Source of the DNA: Lolium rigidum
Taxonomy: Eukaryota; Streptophyta; Magnoliopsida; Poales; Poaceae
Direction of reading: 5' to 3'
NCBI RefSeq assembly: GCF_022539505.1
Contig: NC_061510.1
Coordinates: 271,693,687-271,757,686 of the forward strand
Length of the DNA stretch: 64,000 nt
Position numbers and translations under genes: made by a program. Positions 11,125-22,928 of this stretch are shown here, piece after piece; position 1 is the first letter of the stretch, and every line of letters begins with the position of its first letter. A model generated the notes under the pieces. It ran no database searches. It was given only the letters and a program-made list of their open reading frames with translations, and was not told where the DNA came from.

Positions 11125-11616
11125 CTAAGGACCATTGCTGCCCTCATCGTCGTCGTCCTCGCCGTTATCGGCACTGCTGCCGGCGGCGTCCTCGTCCTCG
11201 TCACTGGAGCCGCCGGCGGGGGATTCATCCTCCTCGTCGTCATCATCGTCATCGTCATTCGACCCAGCGCGAAAGCGCTTGGCCGGTGGGTACTCCTCGG
11301 AGGAGGAGGAGGAGTCCTCCTCCGCTTCTTCTTCCTCTTCGTCGGAGGAGAGGTCCGCCTCCCATGAGAAGAGGTCGTCGTCGCTCGCTGCCTCCAGTTC
11401 CCCGTCGGCGAGGAACTGGAGGTCTTCTTCGCCGTCGGTGAGGGGCTCGTCGTCCTCTGACTCGATGGAGGAATCCCAATCCCTCTCGTCCCAGTACGCG
11501 GGGGCGAGAGCCTCGTAGATGGCCATCAGATTGACCTCCTACTCTAGTTCGCTGGAGGAGGAGGAGCCGAAGGAAAGGCCGGATGAGGCAGAGGAGGAGG
11601 AGGAGGAAGAAGACAT
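11125..11616 (-). pseudogene. Antisense acidic Ser/Asp/Glu-rich ORF of the Tat-like element
   Basis: This reads opposite to pol, between integrase and the 3' LTR. From an ATG at 11,616 it gives a serine-rich start, then one in-frame TAG at 11,541-11,539, then ATG at 11,526 and 133 more codons to a stop at 11,125. The body has an ordered segment (MAIYEALAPAYWDERDWD), long acidic and serine runs, and a basic PPAKRFRAG patch. The length of the open frame, which restarts after a single stop, suggests a recently lost gene. Antisense ORFs in this position are, from memory, known in Tat/Retand elements; their role is unclear. It could alternatively be a by-product of repetitive GAG/TCC sequence. Confidence 0.6.
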
Positions 11617-11897
11617 GGCTACAGGGGAAGGGGGTTTGTTGCCGATGGCTAGTACGGAGCAAGAGGGTGAAAAGGCGAGTTGCCCGGCACGGTTAAATAA
11701 AGGGATATGGGGGAGAGTTAATGTTACAGCAGTTTCCGAGGAAGTGGTGCCAAAGAACTGTCAAATCGTGCAGAGAAGTTGAGAAGACAAGGCATCATGA
11801 TGAAGGATACTGCGACGATTCTGGTCTGCCACGACGTGACCCTACGGAGAAAAAACGGAATGGTTTTGAAATTATCATTGCCAAAACCAGGGGGGCA

Positions 11898-13066
11898 TGT
11901 GTTACCACCAGAATTTAACCAAGTCTGGAGATGGGCCGTGATTAAAGGGGCTTAGAAGATGTGCACGGAAGATATACCCGAACCGGCCTTGTACAAGAAA
12001 TTTGGGCAAGATTGCCCGTGTATCTGTAAATTATAGTAGGATATGTGTCGGTTAGAATTAAGAGATAGAGTTTAGCTCGTACACGGTTGGGTTTATTCCC
12101 AAGTTAGAAAGTCTACGGACTATAAATATGTATCTAGGGTTATTGAGAAGGAGGACGATCACGTTCACAACAAATCAATCTAGGCGCATCGCCACCCCTT
12201 GTTTCGAGGGTTTCTCCCGGGTAAGCATCATGCTGCCTAGATCGCATCTTGCGATCTAGGCAGTATACGTTTATTCGTTATTGGTGTTGTTCGTGCTGAA
12301 GCCTTTTTGATGGCGAGCAACACCCTTTATCTTAGGTGTTTTGGGGCTGACGTCGATGCTTTCACGATGAACTTGTTTAGCTACGCTGCCCCTCGATATC
12401 TAGCTGCCCTTACACCTATTTTAGGTGTAAGGGAAGCATCTTGCTTGTTCGTTATTTAGTAGATCTAATCCGTTATAGTTGCTCCTTGTTCCTCAAGGAT
12501 TGGTTTGATATCCGTATGGTTAGGCCTTATAAACGGGTTGAAGGATCCGGTAGTGCGTAAGGTGTGGTTTATTAAGCTCTAGAAGGATTGTTCCGGGGAT
12601 CAACTTCACGTTGGTTTTTAGGCCTCTTTAGGGCTGATTTTCCATTATTTTACGTATCTGTTAGGCTCAACTACGCATAGGATGTTTCGATTATACGGTG
12701 AAAACCATAGACTATTGTAGATTAGATTAGCTTGATATTGATAAAGCATGTTCCCCATGTCCTTATAAATCTAACATGAACCATGGGGCAATCGGCTCTT
12801 TGAGCCGATCCACAGAACAACTTAAGAGCCGATTGGGGCTCGTATTTAATGTTTACGTGTTTGCCATGCAGGAAGCTAGTCGAAGCAAACCATCACCTTC
12901 CCGACCAGGTATAGGTCAGGTGGCACGCCCTCGTAAGCACCAGGACGTGTGCCAGAAGGCATTGCGGGCCGTCGCCCGAGGGACCAGGGTCAGCCGCAAT
13001 CCTGGGAGCCTCCCGGCTCTACGGTGTTGCCCGTCGCTGCTCGCCGGTGGGTTTCTGACAGCAACA
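11898..13066 (+). repeat. 3' LTR of the Tat-like element
   Basis: It starts TGTGTTACCACC directly after a purine-rich AAAACCAGGGGGGCA (polypurine tract) and ends CTGACAGCAACA at 13,066, giving TG..CA termini and about 1.17 kb. An ACTATAAATATG box lies near 12,118-12,129. The partner LTR is outside the window, so the exact ends rest on termini and context only. Confidence 0.7.
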
Positions 13067-15217
13067 ATAAGCAGGATTGCAATGTTCATAAAAGAGTATG
13101 ATAGAGTGGTATCTCGCTTGCCCATATTTGATCAGCAAAACATAAATGCTCAGGCACCTCTGAAGTTCATAGAAAGACTAGAAATAGTGATTGTCAAAGA
13201 TAAAAGCATCAAAGTTATACTACAATCAATTATATTTTGAGACAAGCATATTACACTAAGAATGACAGTTGTGCTCTCGAGAAAGTGCTCAAAGAAAGGA
13301 TGGAGACTCAATGTAAAAGTAAAAGATTGACCCTTCGCAGAGGGAAGCAGGGATTAACATGCGCTAGAGCTTTTCATTTTTTAAAACAGGAGTAAAATTG
13401 TTTTGAGAGGTGTTTGTTGTTGTCAACGAATGGTAATGGGTACACCAACTACCTCGCCAACCGGACTTTCAAGAGCGGCTCCCATGAAGTACGTTATCTC
13501 TACCAGCAAGGTAGATCATCCCTCTTCTCTTTTGTTTACACATGTATTTTAGTTTTATTATGGGTGACACTCCCCCCAACCTTTGCTTACACAAGCCATG
13601 GCTAACCGAATCCTCGGGTGCCTTCCATCAATCACATACCATGGAGGAGTGTCTATTTGCAAAATTAAGTTGCTTACCGATGAATCGAGCAAAACATGTG
13701 AAGAGAATTATTAGTGAAAGTTGATTAATCGGGCTGGGAACCCCATTGCCGACTCTTTTTGCAAAATTATTGGATAAGCGGATGTGCCACTAGTCCATAT
13801 GAAAATCCGTCAAGAGTAAATGACAAGGTTGAAAGTTAAACACCACATACTTCCTCATGAGCTATGAAACATTAACACAAATTGAGAAGCATTTTGAAGG
13901 TTTAAAGGTAGCGCATGAGAATTTACTTGGAATGGTTTGAAATGCCATGCATAGGTATTTATGGTGAACACTCTGGAATAACTTGGTTTTCATGTGTTTG
14001 GAAGCACGAGCAGCATTCCCGCTCAGTACAAGTGAAGGCTAGCAAAAGACTAGGGAGCGACAAATCAAGAGAGCAGTAACTGTCATAATCATGCTTGCGG
14101 CAAAATAAATTAACTGAGGCATAAAAGTGATACAAGAACTCATCTTCAAAAAAAAAGTGATACAAGAACTCTGAAGCAACGTAAATCATCGAGGCTTAAT
14201 TGACTTTTGTTCAGTCATATGCATGCGTGAGCATGTGCCAAGTTAATTCAAACGAATTATTCAGAGGAGGATACCACAATATCATACCTATCTATGAATA
14301 AAACAATGCAAGCAAACATCCATGACATGCTACTCATATTAATAAATTGGAGCTAAACATGAGAGATCATGAACTACTAGACTTTCTTAAATGACATATA
14401 CCTCACATGAACCAACTAAGCATGCTCACATGGATGAGTATATGTACAAAAATGAAAACAAATAGAGTTCATACCAGCCTCTCACCATAATCAGATCGTC
14501 GAATATCGTCATTATTGCTTTTTCACTTGTGTAGCTTGGATAATATGAAATGAAAACCACGCTCCAGCCACCGAAGACCATTGAACTCATAATGAACTTT
14601 ACAAACCAAAGAAGAACAACAAATATTTTTGGTGTTTTCGAATTTGAGAACAAGAATAAAAAGAAGCAATCAAACAAAGCAAAATCTTTTTGGGTTTTCT
14701 TATAGCAAACTAGCAATAGCAAATAAAGCGAAACAAATGCAAGAAACCAAAATAAACAAATGGTGAAGAGAAACAACAGAAATATTTTTGGTCTTTTTGT
14801 GTTTTAGGAAAGAAACAAAGCAAAAAACAAGAAAATGAAAACTAAAAGAAACACAGAAAAGCAAGATGGCAGAAATCTGCCAAAACCTGACAGCAGTACA
14901 GAAATCGATTTTTACAAAAATCTTCCGTTGCTCAGATCGAAAAGTGTTCAACTAATGAAAGTTAGATAACAACCTGGGGAACATGCACGAAAATTGGCAG
15001 CTCAAAATAACGTTCTGTCTGTGCGCACGAATTTTTTTGGTAACAGTCCAGAATCTGTTTTCAGGCAGCACTTCCCCAAATATCATCTCCCTCTCATTAG
15101 AAAACCACTCAAAGGAACTAAACAAGTATGTACAAGTATCCAGCAACCATAATATGCAAAGAATGAGTGATGCCGGTATACCTCCCCCCAAGCTTAGGCT
15201 TTTGGCCTAAGTGGAGT
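13067..15217 (-). other. Noncoding 3' region of the Athila-like element
   Basis: No gene is seen. Patches around 13,850-14,080 resemble the 3' interior of the element at 549-7,247 (compare 3,290-3,500), which supports a common lineage. The region 14,600-14,830 is A-rich and low in complexity. Confidence 0.6.
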
Positions 15218-16434
15218 TCAACCCCAACGAGGATCTGGGTTCCATGCCGGTGGATCGTACATGGAGTAGTCATAATAAGGTCCCGATGCAGAAGAAAAGC
15301 GTGGAGGCTCCTCATGCCCAACTTGTTGACGCGAAAAACTTGCTGCATCGGATGAAGAGTCGAGGTGTTCCTCGTCCTCCTCCGTGTTGTCCCTTGCATG
15401 ATGGCCATCTCTCTCCATGTATGCCTTCAGTTCACCTTCCGTGACTGACCAATTCTCCCTGGAATCAAGGTTAAACAGAGCAGGTGCAGGCAATCCTACT
15501 AATTTTTCAGTTTTCTTAGTTATTCTCCAAGATTTCTTGTAAAATGTTATTCTGTAAGACAGGTTGCTCAAATTAGACGAATCAGAAACAAATTCATGTT
15601 TAATCATGGATACTATGTCAAGTTTTTCTATGGGAAGTTGAATATCAAGATGGTGAGGTTCTGCACCATGCATAACTAATAAACGAGAGGCGATGAGACC
15701 TCCACAAATTCCTCCCTTCTCACGGTTAGTAGCAAGTCTATTGGCTATCAAAGCACCCAAGTTGTAAGTCCTATCACTTTGTAATGCAGCAGCTAGAAAG
15801 GCTAGATCCTTGATAGATATTTTACTTCCATTCTTTCTTGCTAGAACGCACTTGGTGATAAAATAGGCAAAGTAACGAATAGCTGGGAGATGAATGCTAC
15901 TGATTTTACCACCATCCTCTGAGAAGCTTCTTCCATAACAAATCATCTTGAAGAGATCCAAGAACTCTTGCGGCGATCCCTTTATCTTCTCGCATGATCC
16001 CCATTGCGGCACTCTGATTGCTGCACAAAATCATTGAATGGCAAGTTGACAGTTTTATTATAAATTTTGTACTGAACCATGGGGTTAGATCGTGACCAAT
16101 TGAATTTAAAATCTTGCACTACTGACATAGTCAGTTTTGCATATTGGCATGGTTCACCATCAACAAAATCATCCAACCCTGCACGAGAGATTAGTCTTTG
16201 AACATCTTGCAAGATCCCTGCACTTCTCATAAAATCCACGCACGGGTAGTAAGCGGGATATACTCCTTCTTCGCGGTGAACTCTCATAACCTGTTGCACC
16301 TCCAATTCTTGTTGGTTGAGTTGGTGCCTACTCCCTTCCATTTTCTGAAATTTTTCAACAAACAATATAAATTTTGATTTGGTGACATATAATTGAGGGA
16401 AACTACCATAGGAACTTGCTAGAGTACTAATCAT
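15218..16434 (-). pseudogene. ATHILA-type late ORF (env-position protein), one frameshift
   Basis: Two overlapping frames, 16,434-15,982 and 16,012-15,218, together give roughly 400 residues. They join at NLPFNDF / CAAIRVPQWG, where one T seems to be missing from a T run near 16,030. The content resembles the plant 'ATHILA ORF-1' family of transposon proteins: a conserved domain with HLPAIRYFAYFITKCVL and LIANRLATNREKGGICGGL, then an acidic, Pro/Ser/Tyr-rich tail. Its place after the pol position is where Athila elements carry their envelope-position ORF. I see no convincing transmembrane or fusion segment, so an envelope role is not supported here. Confidence 0.72.
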
Positions 16435-17108
16435 GCATCAAAACTAGTTTCTACCACTTAGAACAAGCATGCAAGCTCACTAAACATGTTACCTACAACA
16501 GCAAAATATGCAAGATATACTCAACCAAACAAAATTCTACTTGGAGGGTTGGAGGAGTCACATACCGAAGAGCAAATGTGCCAAATTTCAGACAGAAATC
16601 TGGGCTGAGCAAAGAGATCGAGAAATCTGGAGTTCTTGAGCAAAAACACGAGTGAGAGGAAGCTGGTGTCGATTTTTTGGGAGAGAGAAGAGTGTGGGAG
16701 GAAGAGATGCTGAAGTGGGGCAAAGGGGGGCCCACACACCAGGGTGGCGCGCCCCCCTTGCTGGCCGCGCCAGCCTGGGGTGCCCCACTGGTCATCCCCA
16801 GGTGCTCCCAGGTGCATTTTCGAAAAATAGGACCAACGGTATAATTTTTGTGAATTTTTGAAAACTTTGAAAAATGCACATTTCTGGGTATTAAGTTTAT
16901 TATTACTGGCCAGGAATTTTTTTGAAATCTCTAATTAACTAAGGAACTTTGCAAAATAAAAGTGCTACAACAAGTAAAACAAGTGGAGGAAGAAAGAGAT
17001 GTTGTTTACCTCCTCTATGCATATAAAAAGTATTTGTTAACAAGGTTGATCAAGTCTTGCCACCAAATAAATTTTACATAGCATAAGAAGAAATAAACCT
17101 CAAACCAA
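16435..17108 (-). promoter_or_regulatory. Spacer with LTR-promoter-like module upstream of the ATHILA ORF
   Basis: In the element's sense this lies between protease and the late ORF. It contains GGTCCTATTTTT (16,834-16,823) preceded by TATAC, followed by a GC-rich inverted repeat (about 16,796-16,721), then a C/T-rich leader and TTTTGCTGTTGTAGGTAACATG, which resembles a splice acceptor. The same order (TATAC, GGTCCTATTTTT, GC-rich inverted repeat, CT-rich leader) occurs in the element's own LTR at 22,770-22,600. A second internal promoter or a leader with an intron is therefore plausible; a chance LTR fragment is the alternative. Confidence 0.45.
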
Positions 17109-17517
17109 TCATGTTACCTTGAATTGTATTGATATGGATCCAATCATAAGATTTTGATATTCTTCTTTAGGCTCATATATAGGACAATCGATAGTTCCGA
17201 CTTTGATAGTTCTCACATTAGAAATAGTATTAACCCCACATGCTTTTTCAATCCTCTTGGGGAAATAGATGGTGTGCTCCCTATCATCAACATTGAAAGT
17301 AACCTTTCCTTTATTGCAATCAATAACAGCCCCTGCGGTGTTAAGAAAAGGTCTCCCAAGAATAATAGACATATTATCATCTTCGGGCATTTCCAACACA
17401 ACAAAATCAGTTAATATCAAGCGGTTATTAGTAACTTGAACAGGAACATCCTCACATATACCAACAGGAATAGCAGTAGATTTATCAGCCATTTGCAAAG
17501 ATATATCGGTAGGTATC
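17109..17517 (-). pseudogene. Athila retropepsin, C-terminal part
   Basis: The frame reads LQMADKSTAIPVGICEDVPVQV and then MSIILGRPFLNTAGAVID, the typical second half of a Ty3/Gypsy aspartic protease, including the ILGRPFL flap-proximal signature. It is cut off from its N-terminal half by the solo LTR at 17,518-19,180. The GTATC duplication at 17,513-17,517 marks the insertion. No polymerase follows. Confidence 0.8.
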
Positions 17518-19180
17518 CGATGTCTACGGGAGCTTCTATTCTTGTAGACAGTGTTGGGCCTCCAAGAGCAGAGGTTTGTAGAACAGCGAGCAAGTTTCCC
17601 TTAAGTGGATCTCCCAAGGTTTATCGAACTCGGGGAGGAAGAGGTCAAAGATATCCCTCTCATGCAACCCTGCAACCACAAAGCAAGAAGTCTCTTGTGT
17701 CCCCAACACACCTAATAGGTGCACTAGTTTGGCGAAGAGATAGTGAAATACGGGTGGTATGAATATATATGAGCAGTAGTAACGCAGCAGTAGTAACGCA
17801 GTAAAACAGTAAACAAGCAGCGATAGCAGTATTTAGGAACAAGGCCTAGGGATTAGACTTTCACTAGTGGACACTCTCAACTTTGATCACATAACAGAAT
17901 AGATAAATGCATACTCTACACTCTCTTGTTGGATGATGAACACCACTAATTGCGTAGGATTACACGAACCCTCAATGCCGGAGTTAACAAGCTCCACAAT
18001 ATTCAATGTTCATATTTAAATAACCTTAGAGTGCATGATAGATCAACACAACTAAACCAAGTACTAACATAGCATGCACACTTGTCACCTTCACACTATG
18101 TAGGAGGAATAGATCACATCAATACCATCATAGCAATAGTTAACTTCATAATCTACAAGAGATCATAATCATAGCCTACGCCAAGTACTAACACGGATGC
18201 ACACACTTGTCACCATTACACCGTGCAGGGAGGAATAAACTACTTTAATAACATCACTAGAGTAGCACACGGATAAATTGTGATACAAAACACATTGCAA
18301 TCATAAAGAGATATAAATAAGCACTTCACTATGCCATTCATAACGGTGAATACGTATTACGTGAAATATAGCCTAAGAGACCCACACGGTGCACACACTT
18401 GTCACCTTTACACACGTGGGACAAGGAGTCTCCGGAGATCACATAAGTAAAACCCACTTGACTAGCATAATGACATCTAGATTACAAGCATCATCATATG
18501 AATCTCAATCATGTAAGGCAGCTCATGAGATTATTGTATTGAAGGACATAGGAGAGAGATGAACCACATAGCTACCGGTACAGCCCCGAGCCTCGATGGA
18601 GAACTACTCCCTCCTCATGGGAGACAGCAGCGTTGATGGAGATGGCGGTGGTGTCGATGGAGGAGCCTTCCGGGGCACTTCCCGTCCGGCGGCGTGCCGG
18701 AACAGAGACTCCTGTCCCCCAGATCTTGGCTTCGCGATGGCGGCGGCTCTGGAAGGTTTCTCGTACCGTGGCTTTTCCGTCTCGTGTTTTAGGTCAGGGA
18801 CCTTTATATAGGCGAAGAGGCGGAGTCGGAGAGGCGACGAGGCGGTGACACGCTAGGGGGGCGCCCCCCCCCCCCTAGGTCGCGCCGGGCTATCGTCTGG
18901 GGGCCCAGTGGCCCCCCTCTGGCAACTCTCGGGTGTTCTGGAAGCTTCGTGGAAAAATAGGATGCTGGGCCTTGATTTCGTCCGATTCCGAGAATATTTA
19001 CTTACTAGGATTTCTGGAACCAAAAACAGCAGAAAACAGGAACTGGCCCTTCGGCATCTCGTCAATAGGTTAGTTCCGGAAAACGCATAAATATGACATA
19101 TAATGTGTATAAAACATGTAGATATCATCAATAATGTGGCATGGAACATAAGAAATTATCGATACGTCGGAGACGTATCA
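17518..19180 (-). mobile_element. Solo LTR inserted in the Athila protease
   Basis: A 1,663-bp LTR is flanked by GTATC at 17,513-17,517 and 19,181-19,185. In its own sense it starts TGATACGTCTCC and ends GTAGACATCG, the final A being mutated. It matches the LTR of the element at 60,738-62,400 in length and layout. With a perfect duplication and no interior sequence, it is the product of LTR-LTR recombination. A TATA box, CCTATATAAAGG, lies at 18,812-18,801. Confidence 0.9.
18801..18812 (-). promoter_or_regulatory. TATA box in the solo LTR
   Basis: The minus strand reads CCTATATAAAGG. The related LTR at 60,738 has CCTATTTAAAGG in the same place, so this is the likely LTR promoter core. Confidence 0.55.
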
Positions 19181-19185
19181 GTATC

Positions 19186-21439
19186 AACTTATCTAAGTAA
19201 AGTCTCTTATAAAGAGAAAAAGGCATAACACTAACACCGGCTCCCAAGTCACATAGAACAGTTTTAACATAATTATTCTTGATAGAACAAGGAATAGTAG
19301 GTATACCTGGGTCGCCCAACTTCTTTGGAACTTTGCCATTGAAAGAGTAATTAGCAAGCATAGTGGAAATTTCCTCATTGGGGATTTTCCTTTTGTTAGT
19401 AACAATATCTTTCATATACTTTGAATAAGGAGGCAATTTAATAGCATCGAGTCAAAGGGATTTGCAAGAATAAAGGTTTCATCCAATCACAAAATTTATT
19501 ATAGTGTTCTTCTTCCTTTGATTTTAGTTTCTTAGCAGGAAAAGGCATTTGCCTTTGCACCCAAGGTTCCCTTTCATTACCATGTTTCTTAGCAATAAAA
19601 TCTTCTTTAGTATACTTTTTATTTTTATCTTGCTTTTCGAGGTTCATCTTCAACTTCTTCTTTATCGAAACATCATTCTTATCATTACCATTATTATTAT
19701 CATGTTCATTACCACTTTCAGTTTCAGCATCGGAAATAGAAATACTATTAGGATCATTAACGAGGTTCGGAGGATTCTACAACATTTTTATGTTTCTTCT
19801 TCTTTTTCTTAGAAGGAGCACTAGGTTCTATGCGTTGAGAATCTTGTTTAATTCTTTTGGGATGCCCTTCAGGATATAGAGGATCCTGGGTAGAGACACC
19901 ACCTCTAGTTGTTACTTCATAAGCATGTTTCTCTTTAGAATTATTTTTTAATAAGTCATTTTGCACTTTAGTGAGTTGATCAATTTGAGTTTGAACCATT
20001 TGAAAATGTTAAACAAGCATCTTAACATCATTGGAGGTTCTCTCCACAATATCATGCAAATTGCTAATAGCTTGAGAATTTTCAATTAGATGATTCTCTA
20101 CTCTCATATTAAAATTTTCTTGCTTAACAATATAATTATCAAACTCATCTAAGCATTGCGCGGGGAGGTTTTGAATACGGAATATCTTCCCTAGTAAAGC
20201 GATGAAGGGAGTTTACCTCAATCATGGATGAAGGGGGAATTATCTCACATATATCTTCTATGGGAGGTAGATTCTTCACATCTTCAGATTTAATACCTTT
20301 CTCCTTGAGAGACTTCTTGGCTTCCCTCATATCTTCATCATTCAATTTAATTAAACCCCTCTTCTTCAATATTGGCGTTGGAGTTGGTTCAGGCGTAGTC
20401 CAATCATCATGATTCCGGCCTATTTTAGCCAATAATTCTTCGACTTCGTCCGGAGTTCTTTTCCGAAAACACAACCAGACACAACTATCCAAATATGCCC
20501 TAGACTCAATGGTTAGTCCACTATAAAATATATCAAGTAGATCATTCTTTTCTAAATCATGTCCAGGTCGAGCTCGATAAGAGAACAAAATCTTGCCCAA
20601 GCCTCGGGCAATTTCTCTTCATCTCCCTGGTCAAATCTATAAATTTTCACGTAAAGCAACATGTTGAGCACTAGCGAGGAAAGTATTTTCGAAAGAAAAC
20701 ATCACGCAAATCAGTTGGACTTTTAATAGAACCAGGAGGCAAATTATTATACCAAGTTTTAGCGTCATCCTTTAATGAGAAAGGAAAAAATTTAGCGACA
20801 AAATAAGTACGCATCTTGATATCATCAGAAAACAAGCTACTCATAGAAGAAAGTTCAATCATGTGTTCTACAACACTTTCTTTTTCAGTACCACAAAAGG
20901 GTGCTTTCTCTACAATAGCTATATGAGATAGATCAAGAGAAAAATCATAATCTTTATCCTTAATGCATATAGGAGATGTGGCAAATTTAGGATCAGAAGA
21001 TAACTTATGTCTAACAGTATATTGTGTGAGAAACTTTTTAATTTTGCTTGCATCAGCAGTAGCATTACATCTATTAATAAAATCATCATTAAGCTCCACA
21101 TAATCTTCATCAGGATCATCACTAGAATAATCAAGTTCAGGTGAATTAACAGGTGTAGTAGCATCGGGAGTTTCGAGTATTTTCAATTTGTCTAGACCTA
21201 GCAATTGTAGCATCTAGAAAGGATCCCAATGAACCACTATCATCAAGCACAGCAGAAACATTATCAATATCATAAGAGTTTTCAGATTCAGCAGAAGTAC
21301 CAGCAAGTGAAGCTTGTGGCGGTGAAACAAGTTTATCAATCACAGATGGTGAATCAAGAGCAGCAGAGGTACTCAGAGTTATACCTTTTCTTGTAGTGGA
21401 TGGTAATATGGCGACTTTAGGATCGCGAGTTTTACCCAT
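19186..21439 (-). pseudogene. Athila gag and N-terminal protease, frameshifted
   Basis: The gag start is at 21,439 (MGKTRDPKVA...), 59 bp after the primer site. It continues through several frames: 21,213-20,671 contains the retrotransposon gag core (FPFSLKDDAKTWYNNLPPGS), 20,600-20,145 more gag, and 19,999-19,757 a lysine-rich linker. The frame at 19,436-19,186 holds the protease active-site region CDLGAGVSVMPFSLYKR, where the frame meets the solo LTR. At least four frameshifts and stops (near 21,190, 20,690, 20,630 and 20,010) inactivate it. The role would be capsid formation and polyprotein processing. Confidence 0.82.
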
Positions 21440-21497
21440 GATGGAGTATTTGCAGCAAACAATATCAATCCAAGTGAACTTCCAAATAAAGCTATGC

Positions 21498-21515
21498 TCC
21501 CCGGCAACGGCGCCA
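21498..21515 (-). other. Primer-binding site of the Athila-like element
   Basis: The minus strand reads TGGCGCCGTTGCCGGGGA, the same site as in the element at 549-7,247, 21 bp inside the LTR. Confidence 0.8.
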
Positions 21516-21536
21516 GAAAACGGTCTTGATAACCCA

Positions 21537-22928
21537 CAAGTATAGGGGATCGCATCAGTCTTCGCGGGTAGTAAAACCCAATTTATTGATTCGACACAAG
21601 GGGAGACAAAGAATACTTGAAAGCCTTAACAGCGGAGTTGTCAATTCAGCTGCACCTGGAAACAGACTTGCTCGCAAGAGTTTATCAGTAGTAACAGTTT
21701 TATAGCAGTAGCGGTAGTGAAATAACAGACAACGGAGTAACATAGACAACGGCAGTGATTATAGTAAACGAGCAGGATTAAAATATCGTAGGCACGGGGA
21801 CGGATAACGGACGTTGCATGGATGAGAGAAACTCATGTAACAATCAAGCGGGGCATTTGCGAGATAATAATAAAACGGTGTCTAAGTACAAAGCAATCAA
21901 TAGGCATGTGTTCCAATTATAGTCGTACGTGCTCGCAATGAGAAACTTGCACAACATCTTTTGTCCTACCAGCCGGTGGCAGCCGGGCCTCAAGGGAATC
22001 TATCTGGATATTAAGGTACTCCTTTTAATAGAGCACCGGAGCAAAGCATTAACACTCCGTGAACACATGTGATCCTCACATCACTACCATCCCCTCCGGT
22101 TGTCCCGATTTCTGTCACTTCGGGGCCATTGGTTCCGGACAGCGACATGTGTATACAACTTGCAGGTAAGACCATAAACAATGAATATCATGATGAAATA
22201 ATAACATGTTCAGATATGAGATCATGGCACTCGGGCCCTAGTGACAAGCATTAAGCATAACAAGTTGCAACAATATCATCAAAGTACCAATTACGGACAC
22301 TAGGCACTATGCCCTAACAATCTTACACTATTACATGACCAATCTCATCCAATCCCTACCATCCCCTTCAGCCTACATCGGGGGAATTACTCACACATGG
22401 ATGAGGGAAACATGGCTGGTCGATGGAGAGGCGTCGGTGGTGATGATGGCGATGATCTCCTCCAATTCCCCGTCCCGGCTGAGTGCCAGAACGGAGACTT
22501 CTGGCTCCCGAGACGGAGTTTCGCGATGTGGCGGCGTTCTGGAGGGTTTCTGGCGACTTCGACTTCTCTCAGTGCGTTTTTAGGTCGAGGGCGATAAGTA
22601 GTCCGAAGAAGGGCGTCGGAGGCTGGCCGAGGGGGCCACACGCTAGGGCCGCGGGCCCCCCTCCTGGGCCGCGCTGCCCTAGGGTGTGGGGCCCTCGGGC
22701 CTCCCCCTGACTTGCCCTTCTGGCTCCGTGAGTCTTCTGGAAAAATAGGACCTTTCGTATAAATTCCGAGGATTTTCCCGAAAGTTGGATTTCTGCACAA
22801 AAACGAGATACCAGAACAGTTCTGCTGAAAACAGCGTTAGTCCGTGTTAGTTGCATCCAAAACACACAAATTAGAGGCAAAACAATAGCAAAAGTGTTCG
22901 GGAAAGTAGATACGTTTTGGACGTATCA
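21537..22928 (-). repeat. 5' LTR of the Athila-like element
   Basis: About 1,392 bp. In its sense it starts TGATACGTCCAAAACGTATC and ends CTTGTGGGTTATCA. No partner LTR is in the window, so the ends rest on the TG..CA termini and the adjoining primer site. A GC-rich inverted repeat lies at about 22,636-22,692. Confidence 0.8.

Larger units (their letters stand above)
9149..13066 (+). mobile_element. Tat-lineage Ty3/Gypsy element, 3' half
   Basis: This holds the end of pol (RNase H and integrase), a 3' region with an antisense acidic ORF, and a 3' LTR ending at 13,066. Everything 5' of the RNase H catalytic start was separated by the Copia insertion at 9,148 and lies left of the window. The integrase and the noncoding stretch with repeated GCCGAT motifs after it suggest the Tat/Retand group rather than a chromovirus. 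The element itself is inserted into the 3' part of an Athila-like element, so the base after 13,066 belongs to the older host element. Confidence 0.75.
13067..22928 (-). mobile_element. Athila-like Gypsy element, non-autonomous, 3' end interrupted
   Basis: On the minus strand the order is LTR (21,537-22,928), primer site, gag (from 21,439), protease, a spacer, an ATHILA-type ORF (16,434-15,218) and a noncoding 3' region running to 13,067. There the Tat-like element cuts it. The usual reverse transcriptase, RNase H and integrase between protease and the late ORF are absent: only about 670 bp lies there. A solo LTR has been inserted into the protease. The whole looks like a degraded member of a non-autonomous Triticeae Athila family. 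Confidence 0.85.

Noticed and set aside
11135..11518. Plus-strand serine-rich frame opposite the antisense acidic ORF
   Set aside because: It is the mirror of GAG/TCC repeats. The minus frame has an ordered segment, a start and stop in family-like positions; the plus frame has not.
16652..16861. Possible small gene in the GC-rich spacer
   Set aside because: The open frames come from the inverted repeat and have no start context or motif; a promoter-like role fits better.
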